Below are positions 51,459 to 59,400 of a DNA stretch of 64,000 bases, in pieces. Source of the stretch: Oscillospiraceae bacterium. Lineage in GTDB: Bacteria; Bacillota; Clostridia; Oscillospirales; Oscillospiraceae. The first letter of the stretch is position 1, and every line of letters begins with the position of its first letter. The translations under genes were made by a program, and so were the position numbers. The stretch covers positions 124,001-188,000 of the forward strand of contig CAJTEA010000001.1 of NCBI GenBank assembly GCA_910575265.1. The letters are read 5' to 3'. The notes under the pieces were generated by a model, which was not told the origin of the DNA, made no database searches, and worked only from the letters and a program-made list of their open reading frames with translations.

Positions 51459-52703
51459 ATGGGCAAGTATTTCAGCGACGCGGTAGACAACGCGATCGAG
51501 GCCATCTACTACACCTACGACCGGGAGAAGGCGGCCGCCGCCGTCCAGCCCCTGGCCGACGCGGCCAACGCCGGCGACGGGGACGCGGCCTATATCCTGT
51601 CCCGGTGCGTCTCCGGGCCACAGTACAGCTGGGATTACCACCCCTTTCAGGCCAACGATGAGGCGGTGGAACAGCTGATCCGCCAGAGCATCGTGAAGGG
51701 CAGCGCCATGGGGGTGCTGGGGGCCATGCGGTGCGGTATGCTCACCCCGGAGATGGAGGAGGCCATGCCCTTCGCCAACCTGCGGGAGGCCTGGAACGTG
51801 GTCTATGAGAAAGCCCAGGCGGGCTGCCTGTTCGCTATGAACATGATCGGCAACACCTACTTCTGGCTGGATATCGTGCGCGTCGAGGGCAAGGGTCCCA
51901 ACGACTTCCCCTCCAAAGAGGCCTTCGGGGTCTGGCTGCGGGAGAGCGAGCTGAAATGCCTCCCCTGGTTTGAAAAGGCCTTCGCCGGCGGCATGGGCTT
52001 CGCGGGGCGGAACATGTACAACCTGTACAACGACGGTGAGGAGGGCGTGATCGCCCCCGACAAGTCCAAGGCGGAGGCCATCGCCCGCCTGGGCGCGGAG
52101 AAGGGCTACCCCGACTGGCAGGAGCGGTACGCCGGCTTCCTCATCAGCAAGGAGGGCCGGGCCCAGGAGGCGCTGGACCTGTACTTCGCCGCCGCCAAGC
52201 AGGGGCAGCTGTCCAGCTGGTTTTACATTGGCAAGGCCTTCCAGGAGGGCAAGGTGGTCCCCAAGGACTGCCCCCAGGCCATGAAGTGCTACGAGCTGGG
52301 CCTTCAGGACCCCAACGCCATCGGCTGCGCCAACCGGGCGGGGGAGCTGCTGTTCCACGGTAAGGACGGCGTTCCCCAGGACTATGCCCGGGCGGTCCAG
52401 CTCTTTGAGCAGGCCCACGCGCAGAAAAATACCTGGGGCAACGACATGCTGGGCACCTGTTACCTTTTCGGCTACGGCTGCCAGAAGAACCCCGCCCGGG
52501 CCCTCCAGCTGTTCCAGGAGGTGGACTACAGCACCAACCTCCTGAACTTTGGGCTGGGCACCCTCTACACCGAGGGCTTGGGCGTGCCGGAGGACATTAA
52601 AAAGGGCGTGGAGTACTTCCAGAAGTGCAAAAACTACGCCCCCGCCCAGGAGGCGCTGCTGAAATTCAAAAAAACCCTGTTCGGCAAGTGGGTCCGCCGG
52701 TAA
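51459..52703 (+). CDS. Sel1-repeat protein
   Basis: This 414-residue soluble protein is built of alpha-helical hairpins. Sel1/TPR-like repeats are clear in the second half (about 225-400): AQEALDLYFAAAKQGQLSSWFYIGKAFQEG, then similar units with PQAMKCYELG, ARAVQLFEQA and GVEYFQKCK. The fold serves protein-protein contact. No signal peptide. ATG 51459 is my choice; ATG 51447 sits directly on the ribosome site. Partner may be the membrane protein upstream. Confidence 0.8.
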   Translation: MGKYFSDAVDNAIEAIYYTYDREKAAAAVQPLADAANAGDGDAAYILSRCVSGPQYSWDYHPFQANDEAVEQLIRQSIVKGSAMGVLGAMRCGMLTPEMEEAMPFANLREAWNVVYEKAQAGCLFAMNMIGNTYFWLDIVRVEGKGPNDFPSKEAFGVWLRESELKCLPWFEKAFAGGMGFAGRNMYNLYNDGEEGVIAPDKSKAEAIARLGAEKGYPDWQERYAGFLISKEGRAQEALDLYFAAAKQGQLSSWFYIGKAFQEGKVVPKDCPQAMKCYELGLQDPNAIGCANRAGELLFHGKDGVPQDYARAVQLFEQAHAQKNTWGNDMLGTCYLFGYGCQKNPARALQLFQEVDYSTNLLNFGLGTLYTEGLGVPEDIKKGVEYFQKCKNYAPAQEALLKFKKTLFGKWVRR

Positions 52704-52708
52704 CGCAC

Positions 52709-52737
52709 TTGCGAATCTTGAGACGATGTGTTAAAAT
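52709..52737 (+). promoter_or_regulatory. Promoter of a decayed small gene
   Basis: TTGCGA (52709-52714), 17 bp, TAAAAT (52732-52737); a 16-bp palindrome AAAGCGATATCGCTTT (52745-52760) follows. Confidence 0.55.
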
Positions 52738-52758
52738 GAAGCGAAAAGCGATATCGCT

Positions 52759-52947
52759 TTGTACAAAGGAACAAAGGCGCTTATTGCGAAGAACACCTTG
52801 CGGAGGGTAAGGCGTTGATGGAAGAGGCGCGGCGCGTATCGGAGCGGCACCTATCTTGCCATAGCGCTGGCGGCTGCCGCAGTTGCTGTCTCTGTCTTTG
52901 TAACGGTAAAAAAGAAGCCCGTTCAGGCTCCTGGGCGGGCCTGAGCC
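52759..52947 (+). pseudogene. Remnant of a small single-pass membrane protein gene
   Basis: Frame 1 reads LYKGTKALIAKNT, frame 3 continues as AEGKALMEEARRV with a good GGAGGG site just before TTG-ATG (52815-52820), and frame 1 again reads GTYLAIALAAAAVAVSVF and ends VKKKPVQAPGRA-stop at about 52945. Each part looks like coding sequence but stops and frame changes separate them. A gene with one membrane helix and a short basic tail that has taken two frameshifts explains this best. The promoter at 52709-52737 still looks intact. Confidence 0.4.
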
Positions 52948-52965
52948 GCGGTGGGAATCAACAAG

Positions 52966-52994
52966 GCGGCCCGGCGGACTTCCCGCCGGGCCGC
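52966..52994. terminator. Strong hairpin terminator
   Basis: A perfect 12-bp GC stem (52966-52977 with 52983-52994, loop ACTTC). The following plus-strand sequence is AAGCTGTATTT. The stretch 52995-53123 shows nothing further that I can name. Confidence 0.65.
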
Positions 52995-53123
52995 AAGCTG
53001 TATTTAAGGAGGAAAGAAGAAAGCTTTCTGTCCTTGGTGGAAGCGCCGCTGGGGCGTTGGGAGGTCGGGGAGGACCCGCCGCGAATCCTCCTCACACCAT
53101 CCTATGCCCTGGCGGGAAAGTGG

Positions 53124-53399
53124 TTACAGCAAAAACAGCCAGACCGCCCAGCCCATGGAGGCCAGCGCGGCCCCCAGCGTCCCCCAGACGGGGCCGGGGA
53201 GGCGTTCCAGCCGGCGGTTCCAGGCCTTGCCCTGTTTGAGGTAGCCGTTGGCCGCCTGCCGGGCCTCCTGAAGCACCTTGTCGGCGCTTACCCCCTCCCG
53301 GGCAAGGGCCTCCTCCTTGACGATGAAGATGGCCTCCTCGAAAAGGCGGGGGTCGGGGGATTTTACCAGAATCACCTGGCGGGTGATACCCTTCACCAT
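53124..53399 (-). CDS. Hypothetical protein with C-terminal membrane helix
   Basis: This 91-residue protein has a soluble part (VKGITRQVILVKSPDPRLFE ... ADKVLQEARQAANGYLKQ) and one C-terminal hydrophobic helix (about 71-91, GTLGAALASMGWAVWLFLL). ATG 53399 has AAAGGA about 10 bases upstream. It begins 56 bases after the gpr stop on the same strand, so it may be read with gpr during sporulation; that is inference from position. Family not recognised. A longer open frame to 53846 overlaps gpr and is not used. Confidence 0.65.
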   Translation of the reverse strand: MVKGITRQVILVKSPDPRLFEEAIFIVKEEALAREGVSADKVLQEARQAANGYLKQGKAWNRRLERLPGPVWGTLGAALASMGWAVWLFLL

Positions 53400-53455
53400 G
53401 TCGGTCACATCCTTTGCTTTTCGGTTAGTATTCCCCAATTTTGGGAGGATATTCC

Positions 53456-54346
53456 TCAGCTCAGCAGCAGCTCCAGCTCCTCCAGGGAGAGGCCCGGCTG
53501 GAGGGCCATGCTGATGCCGTAGCCGATCACCTTGGACAGGTCGCTGACCTGGCTGTCGATGTCCTTGGGGGTGACCAGCAGGTCCCGGCCCTCGTTCAGG
53601 TCGGGCAGGTCGTCGGTGCCCATCAGGTCGGCGGCCAGGGTGGCCCCGTCCACCACGGTGGGCACCCCCACGGCGATGACGGGCACCCCCAGGGTGTCCC
53701 TGGTCAGGCCCATGCGGTGGTTGCCCACTCCGGAGCCGGGTGTGATGCCGGTATCGGCCAGCTGGACGGTTTTGCACAGCCGCTTCAGCGACCGGGAGGC
53801 CAGGGCGTCCACCGCCACCACGCAGGCGGGCTGTATTTTCTCGCACAGCGCCCGCACCAGCTCACCGCTCTCCACGCCGGTGGAGCCCATCACCTCGGCG
53901 GCCACGGAGGCCACCGGGCGGAGGGTGCCGAAGTGCTCCGGCATCTGCCGCACCAGGTGGCGGGTGACCAGGGTGTTCTGGTGGACCTTGGGGCCGACGG
54001 CGTCGGGAGTGATGGCCCGGTTGCCCAGTCCGGCCAGCAGCACCAGGCCGTTTGGCGGGATGCCCCGGATCAGCTCGGACAGTTCCCCGGCCACCGCCCG
54101 GACGGAGCGCTGAAACACGCCCTCCTCCCGTCCGGCCAGCCCCTCCAGGGTGAGGGTGACATAGCTCCCCCGGGGTTTGCCCAGGGCCTCCTCCCCCCGC
54201 TGGTCCAGAACCCGGACGGTGTTGACCGGGATGCCCTCCCGCAGGCTGTCATGGGCCTCCACCCCGGCCAGGGCGGTTACCGCCCCGGACCGTTCCTGCC
54301 ACAGTTCCCTGGCCTCCAGGGCCAGATCTGTCCGCCGCATACGCAT
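53456..54346 (-). CDS. gpr: Germination protease GPR
   Basis: This 296-residue endopeptidase degrades small acid-soluble spore proteins at germination; it is made in the forespore as a zymogen. Family segments: RTDLALEARELW at the N-terminus (the propeptide), GLGNRAITPDAVGPKVHQNTL split by positions about 111-130, VVAVDALASRSLKRL, NHRMGLTRDTLGVPVIAVGVPTVVDG. It shows that the host forms spores. ATG 54346 has GGGAGG 8 bases upstream. It diverges from rpsT. Confidence 0.95.
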   Translation of the reverse strand: MRMRRTDLALEARELWQERSGAVTALAGVEAHDSLREGIPVNTVRVLDQRGEEALGKPRGSYVTLTLEGLAGREEGVFQRSVRAVAGELSELIRGIPPNGLVLLAGLGNRAITPDAVGPKVHQNTLVTRHLVRQMPEHFGTLRPVASVAAEVMGSTGVESGELVRALCEKIQPACVVAVDALASRSLKRLCKTVQLADTGITPGSGVGNHRMGLTRDTLGVPVIAVGVPTVVDGATLAADLMGTDDLPDLNEGRDLLVTPKDIDSQVSDLSKVIGYGISMALQPGLSLEELELLLS

Positions 54347-54454
54347 TGCTGTTCCCTCCCGCGCGATATGTTGTGGAAATTTTTTCTTTGCCGCCCTAGT
54401 TTCCGCGGCTTTTGGAAAACTATCCGGCGCAAATAAAAAAATCGAAAAAAATAG

Positions 54455-54483
54455 TTGATTTTTTTCGGCGGGAGTGCTACAAT
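54455..54483 (+). promoter_or_regulatory. Promoter of rpsT
   Basis: TTGATT (54455-54460), 17 bp, TACAAT (54478-54483). Confidence 0.75.
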
Positions 54484-54545
54484 ACAAATCTGCGTGGGTG
54501 TATTGTCACCTAAATTAAGGATGAAAATCGGAGGAGGTGTTTGGT

Positions 54546-54809
54546 TTGCCGAATATTAAGTCTGCCAAGAAGCGCGTTCTGGTGTCTCAGGCCAAGGCCG
54601 CGCGGAACAAGGCCGCGAGATCCGCGCTGAAGACCGACATCAAGAAGTTTGAGGCCGCGGTGGCGCAAGGCAACCGCAGCGAGGCCGATGCCGCTTACAA
54701 GGTGGCTGTCAAGGCGGTGGACAAGGCCGCCGCCAAGGGTCTGCTGCACCGCAACAATGCCGCCAACAAGAAGAGCAAGATGACCGTCAAGCTGAGTAAG
54801 CTGGCGTGA
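54546..54809 (+). CDS. rpsT: 30S ribosomal protein S20
   Basis: This 87-residue protein binds 16S rRNA early in 30S assembly. It begins PNIKSAKKRVLVSQAKAARN after the initiator and is rich in Lys, Ala and Arg, as usual. The start is TTG 54546, which gives the family N-terminus (M)PNIKSAKKR; the GTG at 54537 would add three residues. The ribosome site GGAGGAGGTG is strong. S20 often starts with a weak codon, tied to its feedback control. Confidence 0.97.
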   Translation: MPNIKSAKKRVLVSQAKAARNKAARSALKTDIKKFEAAVAQGNRSEADAAYKVAVKAVDKAAAKGLLHRNNAANKKSKMTVKLSKLA

Positions 54810-54824
54810 TCGCGCGCAAATGGA

Positions 54825-54854
54825 AAGCCGTCTGAACCAACAGACGGCTTTTTT
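54825..54854 (+). terminator. Terminator of rpsT
   Basis: AAGCCGTCTG-AACCAA-CAGACGGCTT followed by TTTT. Confidence 0.92.
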
Positions 54855-54859
54855 CGTAT

Positions 54860-54887
54860 TTGTTTTTCGGGGCGGCTGTGGTACAAT
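54860..54887 (+). promoter_or_regulatory. Promoter of the YihY/BrkB gene
   Basis: TTGTTT (54860-54865), 16 bp, TACAAT (54882-54887). Confidence 0.6.
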
Positions 54888-54909
54888 AGAGGGAAAGGAG
54901 GCCACCGCG

Positions 54910-55764
54910 ATGAAAAAAATTCTCTCCCTTCCTCCGGTCGCGTTTGGGATGGAGGCGGCGGCGCTGTTTATGAAGGCGGGGGCGCCCCGGGCGGCGGCGG
55001 CGCTGTCTTATTTTCTGGTGCTCACCCTGTTCCCGCTGATGGTGTGCGTCAACTACTTCATCGGCCTGTTCCACCTGGACCTGGAAAATCTGCTGCGATC
55101 GCTGGACCAGCTTTTGCCCGCCGGGGTGCTGGCGGTGCTGACCGACTATCTGGGCTATGTGGCGGCCAGCCAGTCTGACGCGCTGCTGATGGCCAGCCTG
55201 GTTACCATTCTGATCTCCGCCTCGGCGGGGCTGCGCACCCTGCTGGCCACCATGGACAGCCTGCACGGGGTGGAGAACACCCGGATTGTCCGGCGGGCGC
55301 TGTTCAGCGTGCTGCTGTCGGCGTTGTTCCTGCTGACGATTTATCTGTCGGTGGTGGTCATTTTCACCGGGGAGTGGTTTTTCTGGCTGCTGGAGGAGCG
55401 GCTGCCCCGGTATATGGCGGAGCTGCTTCCCCTGCCCGCCCTGTCAAGGCTGTGGCGGTGGACGCGGTATCTGCTGCTGTTCTGCTTTGTGCTGCTGCTG
55501 GTGCTCATCGTCTACCGGGCGGGAACCCCCCGGGGGGCGGTGCGCCGGCCGGTGGTGGCGGCGTCCTCCCTGGGGGCGGCGCTGGCCATTGTGGCGGCGT
55601 CGGCGGTGTTCTCCTGGTTCATCGAGATGTCCTCCCGGTACGCCCTGGTCTATGGGTCGCTGGCCTCGCTGATTATCCTGCTGGTGTGGCTCTACCTGTG
55701 CGGAAATATCCTGCTGCTGGGGGCGGCGGTGGGGCGGGCGCTGGAAAACCGGCTGAAACGGTAA
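54910..55764 (+). CDS. YihY/BrkB-family membrane protein
   Basis: This 284-residue inner-membrane protein has six hydrophobic helices (about 30-50, 85-110, 125-155, 175-200, 215-235, 245-272). The segments AAAALSYFLVLTLFPLMVCV near 30 and SRYALVYGSLASLIILLVWLY near 240 are the family marks. Some members were once called ribonuclease BN, which is not correct for the family. Function unknown. The start is ATG 54910 after AAAGGAGG. Confidence 0.9.
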   Translation: MKKILSLPPVAFGMEAAALFMKAGAPRAAAALSYFLVLTLFPLMVCVNYFIGLFHLDLENLLRSLDQLLPAGVLAVLTDYLGYVAASQSDALLMASLVTILISASAGLRTLLATMDSLHGVENTRIVRRALFSVLLSALFLLTIYLSVVVIFTGEWFFWLLEERLPRYMAELLPLPALSRLWRWTRYLLLFCFVLLLVLIVYRAGTPRGAVRRPVVAASSLGAALAIVAASAVFSWFIEMSSRYALVYGSLASLIILLVWLYLCGNILLLGAAVGRALENRLKR

Positions 55765-55798
55765 AAAGGCGGCGCCGGAAAAACCGGCGCCGCCTTTT
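55764..55798. terminator. Bidirectional terminator
   Basis: GGCGGCGCCGG and CCGGCGCCGCC (55768-55778 and 55784-55794, loop AAAAA) with A/T runs on both sides. Confidence 0.88.
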
Positions 55799-55950
55799 CA
55801 GGGTTGTTGTTCCGTCTGGAAGGGCTCTGATTCCGTCTGGGAGGAAGAGACGTACAGGTCCTCACATTTCTGCTGGGCCTGGATCAGAAGGTTGGCCGCC
55901 TCCTCGACAGCGTGGAACAGCGTCAGGTACATCCGCTTATAGTCCGGCAT
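55798..55950 (-). CDS. Small conserved protein of Oscillospirales
   Basis: This 50-residue protein begins MPDYKRMYLTLFHAVEEA and continues NLLIQAQQKCEDLYVSS before a polar tail. I recognise the pattern MPDYKxMYLxxFxAxEEAxxxLIxAQxxCE as a frequent small protein in gut Clostridia; its function is not known to me. It forms one amphipathic helix. The ribosome site (GGAAATGG) is weak. The frame runs upstream to 56067 but the family start is at 55950. Confidence 0.65.
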   Translation of the reverse strand: MPDYKRMYLTLFHAVEEAANLLIQAQQKCEDLYVSSSQTESEPFQTEQQP

Positions 55951-56014
55951 ACAATCACAACCATTTCCGGAGGCAGCCATGCCAGGCTGCCCCGCTGTTT
56001 TCTCAACGGTTCCA

Positions 56015-56046
56015 CCCGCGGAGGGAGGATGAACTCCCTCCGCGGG
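56015..56046. repeat. 13-bp perfect inverted repeat
   Basis: CCCGCGGAGGGAG and CTCCCTCCGCGGG with a 6-base loop (56015-56027 and 56034-56046), without a T-run. It lies 65-95 bases upstream of the small protein gene and may sit in its leader RNA. Confidence 0.6.
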
Positions 56047-56133
56047 GGTTCCCGCCGAGACAAACAAAAGCGGCGCGGGATTCTATAACCCCACACCGCA
56101 TATCTCAGACACATACTCTCAAAAAAGCGCCTC

Positions 56134-56162
56134 TTGAAAAAGGGGGGAAGTTCGGTTATAAT
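56134..56162 (+). promoter_or_regulatory. Promoter of a candidate small RNA
   Basis: TTGAAA (56134-56139), 17 bp, TATAAT (56157-56162): close to consensus. Confidence 0.75.
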
Positions 56163-56168
56163 GAGAGT

Positions 56169-56254
56169 CGGCGCAGCAATGCTGTTGTGTGGGTGCCGTT
56201 TCACCCGTACAGGGACGCAGGGGAGGCTAGTCCCCCGCGTCCTGCCCTTTTATT
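56169..56254 (+). ncRNA. Candidate small structured RNA of about 85 bases
   Basis: Behind a strong promoter, the sequence folds into three hairpins: CAGC-AAT-GCTG (56174-56184), GGGTG-CCGTTT-CACCC (56191-56206), and a terminator stem from 56212 to 56243 (GGACGC with GCGTCC, then GGGGA with TCCCC) followed by CCCTTTTATTT. No ribosome site or protein frame is present. I could not match it to SRP RNA, 6S or another named RNA. It could be a free small RNA or a terminated leader of the large gene at 56438. Confidence 0.5.
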
Positions 56255-56352
56255 TGCCTCGTAAACGATGATAGCATATTTTGCCGGAAAATACAAGAAA
56301 ATTTTTTACCTGCGGCCCGACATTCGGGCCGTATTTTCTCTGTTCGCCGCCC

Positions 56353-56381
56353 TTTCCAAACCGGGCAAACTGTGCTACAAT
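56353..56381 (+). promoter_or_regulatory. Promoter of the large multidomain gene
   Basis: TTTCCA (56353-56358), 17 bp, extended TGC-TACAAT (56376-56381). A small stem CCGCTCC with GGAGCGG (56400-56421) lies in the leader before the GAGGTG site. Confidence 0.65.
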
Positions 56382-56437
56382 TATCATGAGAAAATTTCAC
56401 CGCTCCCAATGTCCGGAGCGGACAATGAGGTGACGGT

Positions 56438-59400
56438 ATGAACAAACTGATCCGCCAGCTGAACCGTGACATCCTCGAGGCCCTGGCCGCCCGGAGGCCG
56501 GAGGGGCTGAACGGCCGCCGGGCCCTTCAGGAGCTGATGAGGGCTCCCGGCTGGATCGAAGGGCTGGCCGCGCTGTTTCCCATCAAGGAGCGGCTGAGCT
56601 GCGCCGGGATTCTGGAGCTTTGCGCCCCCATCCTGGAAAAAATCTGCCCCGAGCCGCCAGAGAAGGGGTGGGGCCCCTTCTGCTACCAGTATATCAGCTC
56701 CATCATGTTTCCCAACGGCGGCTTCGCCCCCGAGGCGGACCGCTGCGGCGGCGGGGCGCTGTTTTATCTCACCGTTCTCCAGATCCTGCTGGACCAGGAG
56801 CGCGCCGCCCTGCCCTTTGACCCCATGCTGGACTTCGAGTTCCTCACCGAGGAGGAATATGAGACATGCGACAAGGCCCGGGAGTACCGCCGCTTTCTGA
56901 CCGCATGGCGGGAGGAATTTCTCTATGAGCTGATGCGCCTGGGGCTGGAGTACACCCCCTTCAAAACCCTGAGCCACATCTCCGGCGTCCACTATATCGC
57001 CATGACCGCCGCCCGGGGGCTGGCCGGAGCGGGGGTGGACGTGGACCTGGCCCTGATCTCCGCCGCCGCCGCCGCCCACGACGTGGGCAAGTTCGGCTGC
57101 CGCCCCGGCGAGCGGGTGCCCTACCTCCACTACTACTACACCGACCAGTGGCTGCTGGAGCGGAAGATGGAGGACATCAGCCACATCGCCTCCAACCACT
57201 CCACCTGGGACCTGGAGCTGGAGTCGCTGTCGGTGGAGTCTCTGCTGCTGATCTACGCCGACTTCCGCTCCAAGTCGGAGCGGGGGCCCAACGGCGAGGA
57301 GATCATCGTCCTCTACCCCCTGGACCAGTCCTTCCAGGTGATTTTGTCCAAGCTGGACAATGTGGACCGGAAGAAACGCCGGCGGTACGAGTTTGTCTAC
57401 GGCAAGCTCCATGACTTTGAGGACTACATGCGCTCCCTGGGGGTGGACGTGGACCTCACCGGCAAACAGCGGCCCCCCGCTCCTGTCAAGGACCCCTCCC
57501 TCATGAACCCGGAGGAGACGCTGGACGGCCTGATCCTGCTGTCGGTGGAGCACAACCTGGAATTGATGCACATGCTGTCCAACGAGCAGAAGTTCGGCAA
57601 CATCATCGAGGCCGCCCGCTCCGCCAAGAGCTGGCAGCAGCTGCGGGCCTACCTCAACGTGTTTGAGGAGTATTTTACCTATCTGTCGGTGCGGCAGAAG
57701 ACCCAGGCCCTGTCCTTCCTCTATGAGCTGCTGATGCACCGCGAGGGCGACATCCGCCGCCAGGCCGGCGCCCTTATCGGCCAGATCATTGCCCGGTTCC
57801 ACCTGGTCTACCGCAAGGAGGTTCCCGCCGACGCTGAGAACGACCCGGCGGAGGAGGTGCCCTTTACCCTGTGGAGCCAGTATCTGGACATGATTATCTT
57901 TCCCGACCACAAGACTACCCCCCAGCAGCGCTCCCACATCAGCTATACCCTGAAGCTGGCGGTGGAGTCCATGCTCCGCCACGCCCGGCCCGGGGACATT
58001 CCCCGCTTCCTGAACATTCTGCTGGACTACTATGACGACCCGGAGTTTACCGACGCGGACACCGCCTTTACCCTGCTGGACGCGGCCCGCTATCTGCCCC
58101 CCAAATACTATGGGGAGGAGACCCGGGAAAAGCTGGTGCGCTTTGCCGCCCACTTCACCGCCCTGGACGACGCCCGTCTGGTCACCGCCGCCCTCCAGTT
58201 CCTGCGGGAGACGGTGCGCAACATCCCCCGCGACCACCCCCAGATGGCCCGCATCGCCCAGATTGTGGAGGACACCCCCTCCCGCCAGCTGACTACCGTG
58301 TTTCTCAAGTGCCGCATCCTCCGCCGGGCGGGACGGGATGTGTCCGCCCTGGAGGAGACCCTGTACCACACCGACATCACCAGCGAGGTCTTTCTGGACA
58401 ACCTGAAGATCGCCACCCCCTGGGTGGTGAAGGTGGCCGGCGTGGAGCTGCTCCGGGACCAGGTGGAGCATGGACTGGACAGCAATATCCTCCACATCGC
58501 CACCCACTTCTCCAACCTGGTCAAGGTGTCGGAGCGGGTGGTGGTCCGGCACACCGCCGGCTCCGCCCTGGTGCGCACCCTGTCCTACCTGCGCCGGGAC
58601 CAGCGCAACGAGGTGGTGGTGGAGCTGGGCAAGGGCCTGGAGATGGGGCAGTATGAAATTTCTAAGTACATCCCCCAGTATTTGGGCGAGGCCGCCCTCT
58701 ACCTCCACCCCAGCGAGCTGGATGAGCAGGTGCTCTGGCTCAAGGGCCTGCTGGGCTCCCCCAACGACTCCGCCGTGGCCGGGGCGCTGAACACCATCGC
58801 CGTGCTGCTTCAGCACTACCCGGCCTATAAGGAGCGCTTTTCCGAAAAGCGGGAGGTCTATGACCACCGGCGGCGGGAGCTGCTGGGCCTGCTCCTCCAG
58901 GGGCTGGCTCACTACCGGGAGACGGTGCGGCAGGAGGCCCTGCTGGTCACGGGCAAGCTCCTGTTCGACAGCCCTATCCTGGACATGGACGAGAAGGCCC
59001 ACCTGTTTTCCCTGTGCTACCGCAAGCTGCTCTTCCTCACCCAGGAGACCCAGCGGCCCAACGGCCTTACCTTCTTCTACCGGGCGGCGGCGCTGGCGCA
59101 CATCAACAAGTTCATCGCCCTGCGCCGGCTGGACCGGGGCCCCTTCGCATTCGAGAAGCCCGGGAAAATCGCCTTCTTCCCCGGCACCTTCGACCCCTTT
59201 ACCCTATCCCACAAGGGCATTGTTCACGCCATCCGGGACCTGGGCTTTGAGGTCTATCTGGCGGTGGACGAGTTCTCCTGGTCCAAAAAGGCCCAGCCCC
59301 ACCTGATTCGCCGGCAGATCGTCAACCTGTCGGTGGCGGGGGACTTCCATGTCCACCTGTTCCCTGACGACATCCCGGTGAATATCGCCAACCCAGCCGA

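Noticed and set aside
52815-53522. A 235-residue plus-strand frame
   Set aside because: Beyond about 53120 it is the complement of the small hypothetical gene and gpr; its beginning belongs to the decayed small gene.
56384-59101. A 905-residue minus-strand open frame
   Set aside because: It is the complement of the large multidomain gene and shows no motif.
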